This document shows, piece after piece, positions 28,295-32,871 of a DNA stretch of 32,871 nucleotides. The DNA is taken from contig VGFC01000033.1 of assembly GCA_016869045.1 (NCBI GenBank), forward strand, positions 1 through 32,871. The letters are read 5' to 3'. Below the pieces are notes generated by a model, which was given only the letters and a program-made list of their open reading frames with translations, did not search any database and was not told where the DNA came from. Position numbers and translations under genes: made by a program. This stretch comes from Armatimonadota bacterium. Its GTDB lineage: Bacteria > Armatimonadota > Zipacnadia > Zipacnadales > VGFC01. Each line of letters starts with the position of its first letter. Position 1 is the first letter of the stretch.

Positions 28295-29347
28295 TCAGGC
28301 TTCGTGGTGGGCGCCCATCTCCTCGATGTACTTCGCGGCCCCCATCACGACACAGGTCATCGGGTCCTCCGCGACGTAGACCGGGATGCCGGTCTCCGAG
28401 GCGATAAGCTGGTCGAGACCGCGCAGCAGCGCGCCGCCACCGGCCAGGACGATCCCCCGGTTCATCACGTCCGCCGCCAACTCGGGCGGCGTCGCATCCA
28501 GCGTCTCCTTCACGAGTTCCACGATCGCGGTCACGGGCTCGCGGATGTACTCCCGGACCGCGCCCCCGGTCAACGTGATCGCCTTGGGCAGGCCCGCGAC
28601 GCGGTCCTTGCCCCGTATGTTGATCGCCATCTCGTCATGCGTCGGGTAGGCGGAGCCGATCTCGGTCTTGATCCGCTCGGCGGTTGTCTCGCCGATGAAC
28701 AGGTTGTGCTCGTGACGAACGGCGAGCTGGATCGCTTCGTCGATCTCGTCACCGGCGATCCGCATCGAGCGCTGCGTGCAAATGCCACCCAGCGAGATCA
28801 CCGCGACCTCCGTCGTGCCGCCGCCGATGTCCACGATCATGCTGCCGACGGCCTCCGCCACGGGCAACCCGGCCCCGATCGCCGCGGCCATCGGCTCATC
28901 GATGATGAGCGTATCCCACGCACCGGCCATGCGCGACGCGTCCTCGACCGCCCGCCGCTCCACCTCGGTGATTCCCGACGGCACCCCGATGACGACGTAC
29001 GGGTGCTCCCACGGTCGGCGTTGGTGGGCCTTCTGGATGAAGTGGTGGAGCATCGCCTCCGTGACCTCGAAGTCGGCGATGACGCCGTCCTTCAGAGGCC
29101 GCACGGCCGAGATGGTGCCCGGCGTCCGCCCGACCATGCGCTTCGCATCCGCGCCCACCGCCAGGACCTCGCCCGTCTCGCGGTCGATCGCCACGACCGA
29201 CGGCTCCCAGAGCAGCACGCCGCGGCCGTCCACGTGCACCAGGGTGTTCGCGGTGCCGAGATCGATCCCCAGATTGCGACCCAACCGGGCGAACAGCCGC
29301 GACCACAGCGGACGCGCCCGGCGGCCAAGCCTACGCTTCCCTAGCAC
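28295..29347 (-). CDS. mreB: Rod shape-determining actin homologue MreB
   Basis: This 350-residue protein shows the actin-fold blocks: phosphate 1 NLGIDLGTANTLV, VVAIDRETGEVLAVG, the phosphate 2 region MIVDIGGGTTEVAVISLGG, and the adenosine motif IVLAGGGALLRGLDQLI. It polymerises on ATP under the membrane and guides lateral wall synthesis. About 25 basic residues (KRRLGRRARPLWSRLFARLG) precede the fold, possibly an amphipathic membrane-binding segment. The start is GTG 29347 with GGAG 7 nt before; it overlaps the end of maf by 7 nt, so it is probably translationally coupled. Confidence 0.96.
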   Translation of the reverse strand: MLGKRRLGRRARPLWSRLFARLGRNLGIDLGTANTLVHVDGRGVLLWEPSVVAIDRETGEVLAVGADAKRMVGRTPGTISAVRPLKDGVIADFEVTEAMLHHFIQKAHQRRPWEHPYVVIGVPSGITEVERRAVEDASRMAGAWDTLIIDEPMAAAIGAGLPVAEAVGSMIVDIGGGTTEVAVISLGGICTQRSMRIAGDEIDEAIQLAVRHEHNLFIGETTAERIKTEIGSAYPTHDEMAINIRGKDRVAGLPKAITLTGGAVREYIREPVTAIVELVKETLDATPPELAADVMNRGIVLAGGGALLRGLDQLIASETGIPVYVAEDPMTCVVMGAAKYIEEMGAHHEA

Positions 29348-29949
29348 TGGAAGGCTCCGTTCCCTGCGGTGATGAGCTCACTCGCCGCCGCCAGCAGCTG
29401 GTGTGTGCGGCTCAACGGCAGCCCAACCACGGCGAAGTAGCACCCGCAGATCCGCTCGACGAGCAGCGCGCCTCGCCCCTGGATCCCGTAGGCCCCCGCC
29501 TTGTCGAATGGCTCTCCCGTCTCGACGTAGGCCGCTACCTCCTCGGACGACAGCGAGCGGAACCAGACCTCAGTCGAGACGACCTCCGAGCGCAGCACCC
29601 GTCCGGCGAAGGCGGCGGCGATTCCGCTATGCACCCAGTGGCTGCGGCCGCTCAGTCGCCCCACCATCCGACAGGCGTCGGCGGCGTCCGTCGGCTTCCC
29701 CAAGACCTCATCCCCGATCGCGACGACCGTGTCCGCCCCCAGAACCAGAGCTTCGGGCGCCGCGTCGGACACGCTTTCCGCCTTCAGCTCCGCACTGCGC
29801 CGGGCGTAGTCCGCCGGGCACTCGCCCGCCGCCGGCGGCTGCTCCGCGCCCTCGGCGGGCCGGACCTCAAACGCATAGCCCGCCTGCTCGAGCAGAGCCT
29901 TCCGCCGCGGCGAGGCGGAGGCCAGGATCAACCGCGGTTGGCCTCCCAT
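29341..29949 (-). CDS. maf: Maf-family nucleotide pyrophosphatase
   Basis: This 202-residue protein carries Maf signatures: the N-terminal LILASASPRRKALLEQAGY with the SxRR motif, ADTVVAIGDEVLGKP, and EPFDKAGAYGIQGRGALLVERICG. Maf proteins hydrolyse non-canonical or specific nucleoside triphosphates to monophosphates and have been tied to septum formation. ATG 29949 has GGAG 5 nt before, within the TAG stop region of the upstream kinase gene. Its neighbours upstream of mreB match the common maf-mre gene order. The stop lies inside the start of mreB. Confidence 0.94.
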   Translation of the reverse strand: MGGQPRLILASASPRRKALLEQAGYAFEVRPAEGAEQPPAAGECPADYARRSAELKAESVSDAAPEALVLGADTVVAIGDEVLGKPTDAADACRMVGRLSGRSHWVHSGIAAAFAGRVLRSEVVSTEVWFRSLSSEEVAAYVETGEPFDKAGAYGIQGRGALLVERICGCYFAVVGLPLSRTHQLLAAASELITAGNGAFQC

Positions 29950-29957
29950 CGTCGCTC

Positions 29958-31658
29958 CTACAGCCTCCCCGAGCGGATGATCGAGGCCAGCAGCCACATC
30001 CCCAGCGTGAAACCGACGACAAGCAGGATGTACGCCGGATGCCAGATCGGTTGCTGGGCGCCAACATTGACCTGCAGCCAGAGCGCGGGCGCCAAGATCA
30101 TCGCCGCCACGAGGATGCTTGCCGCCAGGCGGTTGAACATCGTGTCGAGCCGATGCATGGGCCGGTCGAGGTCCTCGTACTCCAGCTTCACCTTGAGCCC
30201 CCCCGCATCGGTCTTGCGCATCAGCGCCAGGAGTTGGCGCGGAAGCTGCAGCGCATGGTGATGCATGCTGCGGCCGAGGCGGAACAACTCCATGGCCGCA
30301 CGGCGAGGCCGGGCGAACTGTGCCATCGTGTCGCGCACGACGGTTCGCGCGACCTCCCGGAAGTCGAACCGTGGATCGAGGGTCCGGCACTCCGCCTCCG
30401 TCAACACGAGAGCCCGCACGATCTGCGCGAAGATCGGCGGCATCACCACATGGTGATGGAAGAGCAGGCGCAGCAACTCCTCCAGCACCTCACCGATCCG
30501 CAGGTCGGCCGTGCTGACCGCGTGAAAGCCGACCGTGTGGCGGTTGATGTCCGCGCGCAACGCGATATGGTCTGTCCTGTCGGTCGAGACCCCCATCGCC
30601 AGGATCTGGTCCGCCACATCCTCCGCGTTGCCGTCGATCAGGGCAAACAGCAGGTAGACGAGATCGTCGCGCAGGTGCGGCGGCACGAACACGATGTTCC
30701 CACAGTCCAGGAAATACAGGCGCCCGTCGCGACCGACGAGGACGTTCCCGCCGTGCGGATCGGCGTGGAAGCATCCATCGCGCAAGATCTGCTTGAGCAC
30801 GATGCCCGCCAGATTCCGGGCGAGCGTCTTCCGGTCCAGCCCCGCGCTCTCGAGGGCCTCGGTCTCGGACGGCTTCCAGCCCTCGATGAACTCCAGCGTC
30901 AGGACGCGGCCCGTCGAGAGCGCATCGTACACGCGCGGCACGCTCGCACGCGGGTCGTCGGCCAGGAGCGACCCGACCAGCTTCGTGTTCTGCGCCTCGC
31001 GATCGAACTCCAGCTCGCCGCGCAGGTTCCGCGCGAACTCCCCCACGAGTTCGGTGATCCGGTAGATCGCGAGCCGCTGCACGTTGCTCTCGATCGCCCG
31101 GGCGACCCGCATCAACAGCGGCAAGTCCGCCCCAATCTGCCGGCGGATGCCCGGCCGCTGCACCTTCACCGCCACTCGCTCTCCGCTCGGCAGCGTCGCG
31201 GCGTGCACTTGGGCGATAGAGGCGGAGGCAATCGGCTCTTCGTCGAAGGAGGCGAAGCACTCGCCCATCGGTTGCCCCAGGTCCGCCTCGATTACTTCGC
31301 GCGCCTTCTCGAAAGGGACCGGCGTGACGTGGTCCTTCAGGACGCGAAGCTGCTCGATCCAGTCGCCCGGCAGCACGTCCGACCGCGTCGAGGCCGCCTG
31401 CCCCAGCTTCACCGCCGTCGGGCCCAGGTCCTCAAGCATCCGCCTCAACGCGACCGGACCCGGTAGGCCCATCTCCTTGCCGCGTCGCAGCCGACCCGGG
31501 ACCCAGTCGCCCAGGCCGCTGCCATGCAGCGTTGAGGCGAAGCCGTAGCGCGCCGCCACGACGCCGATCTCGATGGCGCGGGAGACTCCTCGTGGAGTCG
31601 CTCGCGACTCCTCCGCGCCCGGCTTCGTGTCAGGTGACAAGGTCCACCTCACTCCCAC
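29958..31658 (-). CDS. ABC1/AarF/UbiB-family atypical kinase
   Basis: Up to 566 residues. It shows the KxGQ motif (LGPTAVKLGQAASTRSDVLP), the ATP lysine region VAVKVQRPGI, the catalytic loop CFHADPHGGNVLV, and two C-terminal membrane helices (ASILVAAMILAPALWLQV and AYILLVVGFTLGMWLLASI). UbiB-type proteins support quinone or lipid metabolism at the membrane, with weak ATPase or kinase activity. The metal-binding DFG is replaced by DCG (D318 in this numbering), a departure from the family consensus. The start is unclear. GTG 31658 lies 29 nt inside amrS, while TTG 31640 has GAGGTG before it. Both place the palindrome at 31584-31611 inside the coding region, because no ATG lies near the first family residues. 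Confidence 0.9.
   Translation of the reverse strand: MGVRWTLSPDTKPGAEESRATPRGVSRAIEIGVVAARYGFASTLHGSGLGDWVPGRLRRGKEMGLPGPVALRRMLEDLGPTAVKLGQAASTRSDVLPGDWIEQLRVLKDHVTPVPFEKAREVIEADLGQPMGECFASFDEEPIASASIAQVHAATLPSGERVAVKVQRPGIRRQIGADLPLLMRVARAIESNVQRLAIYRITELVGEFARNLRGELEFDREAQNTKLVGSLLADDPRASVPRVYDALSTGRVLTLEFIEGWKPSETEALESAGLDRKTLARNLAGIVLKQILRDGCFHADPHGGNVLVGRDGRLYFLDCGNIVFVPPHLRDDLVYLLFALIDGNAEDVADQILAMGVSTDRTDHIALRADINRHTVGFHAVSTADLRIGEVLEELLRLLFHHHVVMPPIFAQIVRALVLTEAECRTLDPRFDFREVARTVVRDTMAQFARPRRAAMELFRLGRSMHHHALQLPRQLLALMRKTDAGGLKVKLEYEDLDRPMHRLDTMFNRLAASILVAAMILAPALWLQVNVGAQQPIWHPAYILLVVGFTLGMWLLASIIRSGRL
31584..31611. repeat. Triple palindrome cluster at the start of the UbiB-family gene
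   Basis: GACTCC (31584-31589) pairs with GGAGTC (31594-31599) around TCGT. GGAGTCGC (31594-31601) also pairs with GCGACTCC (31604-31611) around TC. The two hairpins compete for the same middle arm. The block lies just past the amrS stop and, with any plausible start, inside the UbiB-family reading frame, where it is translated as an Arg/Ser/Pro-rich lead segment. Confidence 0.55.
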
Positions 31659-32628
31659 ACTCGCCGCAGCGGCCGTCGCTCAGCCGCGGCGGCGAGGCCG
31701 AGAAGCCGTCGCGCTCCACCACGACCGCGCCGCACGACGGGCAGCGCGTATCGCTCGCGTTCGGCAACCGCGCGTTGCCTACATAGACGTACTTGAGCTT
31801 CTCGCTCGCGATCCGGTAGGCCTGTTCGAGCGACGCGAGCGGCGTGGGCGGCTTCGTCATCTTGTGCGCCGGATGGTAGCGCGAGAAGTGCACCGGAATG
31901 CGATCGCTGAGGCCCGCCACCCAGTCAACCAGCGCACCGACCTGCTCCGCCGAGTCGTTCTCACCGGGGATCAGCAGGTTGGTCACCTCGACGTGGCAGC
32001 GCCCCAAAGCGCGCTCGACCGTGCGTCGCGGCACGCTGCCAGGCCCATGGCACAGGCGGCGGTAGAAGTCGTCCGCCATCGCTTTGATGTCAACGTTCAT
32101 GGCGTCGATGTACGGCAGCAGCTCCTCCAGCGGCCCCTCCTCGATCTCCCCGTTCGTGACCAGCACGTTCTTCAGGCCCCGTTCCCGCACGAGCCTCGAC
32201 GTGTCGAGCACGTACTCGAACCAGATCAGTGGCTCGTTGTACGTGTAGGAGATGCCGATGTTCCCCCGGCGCTCCTCGCGCACGGCAAGGTCCGCCGCCT
32301 CCTGGGGGGAGAGATGCGAGCCGGGGACCTCCCCCGTCGAGATGTGCCAGTTCTGGCAGAAGTCGCAGCTCAGGTTGCAGCCCCACGACCCCAGCGAGAG
32401 AATCGCCGAGCCGGGGTGGAAGTGATAGAGCGGCTTCTTCTCGATGGGATCCAGGTTGGCGGCCGTCACTACACCATAGGTCAGCGCCCGCAGGCGCCCG
32501 CCCCGGTTGCCACGCACGCCACAGAGCCCCTGCTTGCCCTCGGCAATCAGGCAGTGGTGCGGGCAGAGCGCGCACCGCACGCGCTCCCCCTCCACTGACC
32601 AGTAGGCTGCCTCCCGCAACTCACCCAT
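31630..32628 (-). CDS. amrS: AmmeMemoRadiSam-system radical SAM enzyme
   Basis: This 332-residue protein starts at MGELREAAYW, matching the family's usual N-terminus. N-terminal cysteines C19, C22, C26 and C36 (VRCALCPHHC, GLCGVRGN) precede the radical SAM motif C84, C88, C91 (SWGCNLSCDFCQNW). IEKKPLYHFHPGS, ISYTYNEPLIWFEYV and FSRYHPAHKM are family blocks. The C-terminus ends in a zinc-ribbon-like pair, CPSCG and CGECG. Family members are named for association with AMMECR1 and Memo proteins; neither is in the window, and the reaction is not established. ATG 32628 has only a weak ribosome site. ATG 32685, with GAGGGG before it, is an alternative that would translate the upstream repeats into about 19 extra residues. 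It is followed by the UbiB-family gene. Confidence 0.92.
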   Translation of the reverse strand: MGELREAAYWSVEGERVRCALCPHHCLIAEGKQGLCGVRGNRGGRLRALTYGVVTAANLDPIEKKPLYHFHPGSAILSLGSWGCNLSCDFCQNWHISTGEVPGSHLSPQEAADLAVREERRGNIGISYTYNEPLIWFEYVLDTSRLVRERGLKNVLVTNGEIEEGPLEELLPYIDAMNVDIKAMADDFYRRLCHGPGSVPRRTVERALGRCHVEVTNLLIPGENDSAEQVGALVDWVAGLSDRIPVHFSRYHPAHKMTKPPTPLASLEQAYRIASEKLKYVYVGNARLPNASDTRCPSCGAVVVERDGFSASPPRLSDGRCGECGSEVDLVT

Positions 32629-32640
32629 CGGCCCCGTCGT

Positions 32641-32697
32641 GTAGGGGCGCGATTCATCGCGCCCGAGTGTAGGGGCGCCATTCATGGCGCCCGCCCC
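32641..32697. repeat. Two tandem 28-nt palindromic repeats with compensatory base change
   Basis: The first unit (32641-32668) and second unit (32669-32697) both begin GTAGGGGCGC. Unit one holds GGGCGCGAT-TC-ATCGCGCCC and unit two GGGCGCCAT-TC-ATGGCGCCC; each is a perfect 9-bp stem with a two-base loop. The single differing base pair (G-C against C-G) is exchanged on both arms, so pairing is kept. They lie directly upstream of amrS. A related block is at 5135-5161. Confidence 0.75.
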
Positions 32698-32711
32698 TCT
32701 GCCGCGCGCCC

Positions 32712-32871
32712 TCACGTCACGCACGCGCAGAATGCGGGCTCTCCTTGGACTTGCTCCACCAGAGCCGTCGCCCGCGATACCGCTTCCTCGCTCCCCTTCA
32801 CCATCAGCCACACGGCGCCCTCGGCCCCACCGACGCCGCCCGCGCCGATCTGCACCGCCTCGGCGTCCGTC
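32712..32871 (-). CDS. C-terminal end of an unidentified protein (5' part outside window)
   Basis: An open frame enters from the right edge and ends with TGA at 32714-32712, giving 52 residues. It reads TDAEAVQIGAGGVGGAEG and continues through VWLMVKGSEEAVSRATALV to EPAFCACVT. It looks like a small alpha/beta domain: a glycine-rich loop, a strand (AVWLMVKG), a helix (EEAVSRATALVEQV) and a cysteine pair at the end. Codon use has the GC-rich third positions of its neighbours. I do not recognise the family. It lies upstream of amrS on the same strand, separated by the tandem repeats, and may be the preceding gene of the operon. Confidence 0.6.
   Translation of the reverse strand, partial: TDAEAVQIGAGGVGGAEGAVWLMVKGSEEAVSRATALVEQVQGEPAFCACVT

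Noticed and set aside
28010-29344. 444-residue plus-strand open frame across mreB
   Set aside because: It is antisense to MreB with all actin-fold motifs on the other strand and has no domain of its own.
32641-32697. CRISPR array
   Set aside because: Only two directly adjoining units with no spacers between them and no cas genes in the window.

Overview
The window is about 33 kb of very GC-rich bacterial DNA, densely coded and with strongly GC-biased third positions. The Kdo genes (kdsA/B/D) indicate a Gram-negative envelope with lipopolysaccharide, and mreBCD indicates a rod-type cell-shape machinery. A DUF1559-type prepilin with an H-x9-DG motif and a very characteristic N-terminus, a hydrazine-synthase-alpha-like multidomain cytochrome, and several secreted glycosidase and beta-propeller proteins fit the Armatimonadota / Planctomycetota-like world. 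The prepilin sequence makes Armatimonadota my best guess. This is inference; there is no rRNA or taxonomic marker search behind it.

Left part (1-13.7 kb). A MarR regulator (4526-5023, minus) sits between two divergent transcription units, and each unit contains a member of the trimethylamine methyltransferase (MttB) superfamily without pyrrolysine. Leftward: marR, then a 1084-residue F5/8C + propeller + di-heme protein, then an MttB-like gene cut by the window edge. Rightward, from a good sigma70-type promoter at 5251-5279: a secreted zincin-like metallopeptidase, a GH2 beta-galactosidase, the second MttB-like gene (8 nt behind lacZ), and a secreted beta-propeller + PHP-type protein. This two-armed locus is the best candidate here for an undescribed system. 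No corrinoid protein or reductive activase accompanies the methyltransferases.

Middle part (13.7-24.3 kb). On the minus strand, a promoter overlapped by a 9-bp inverted repeat (16364-16403) drives prepilin -> radical SAM protein -> lipoprotein sugar-type ABC binding protein, coupled by stop/Shine-Dalgarno overlap and by a TGA-ATG junction. Next come two minus-strand secreted carbohydrate-active proteins: a LamG + GH123/DUF6067-like protein and a CBM + clan-A (GH39-like) protein. Divergent to them lie two plus-strand propeller proteins of unknown function.

Right part (24.3-32.9 kb). A tight minus-strand housekeeping operon runs amrS-ubiB-maf-mreB-mreC-mreD-kdsB-kdsA-kdsD. It links cell-wall elongation to Kdo synthesis and puts kds genes where PBP2/RodA usually follow mreD. 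The C-terminal end of an unidentified protein lies at the right edge.

Small palindromic repeats are scattered through the window: a compensated tandem pair before amrS, a related copy near 5150, a different palindrome at 10579, a triple GGAGTC/GACTCC palindrome at the start of ubiB, and one REP-like unit inside the open frame of the di-heme protein. I saw no tRNA, rRNA, CRISPR array, insertion sequence or phage gene.
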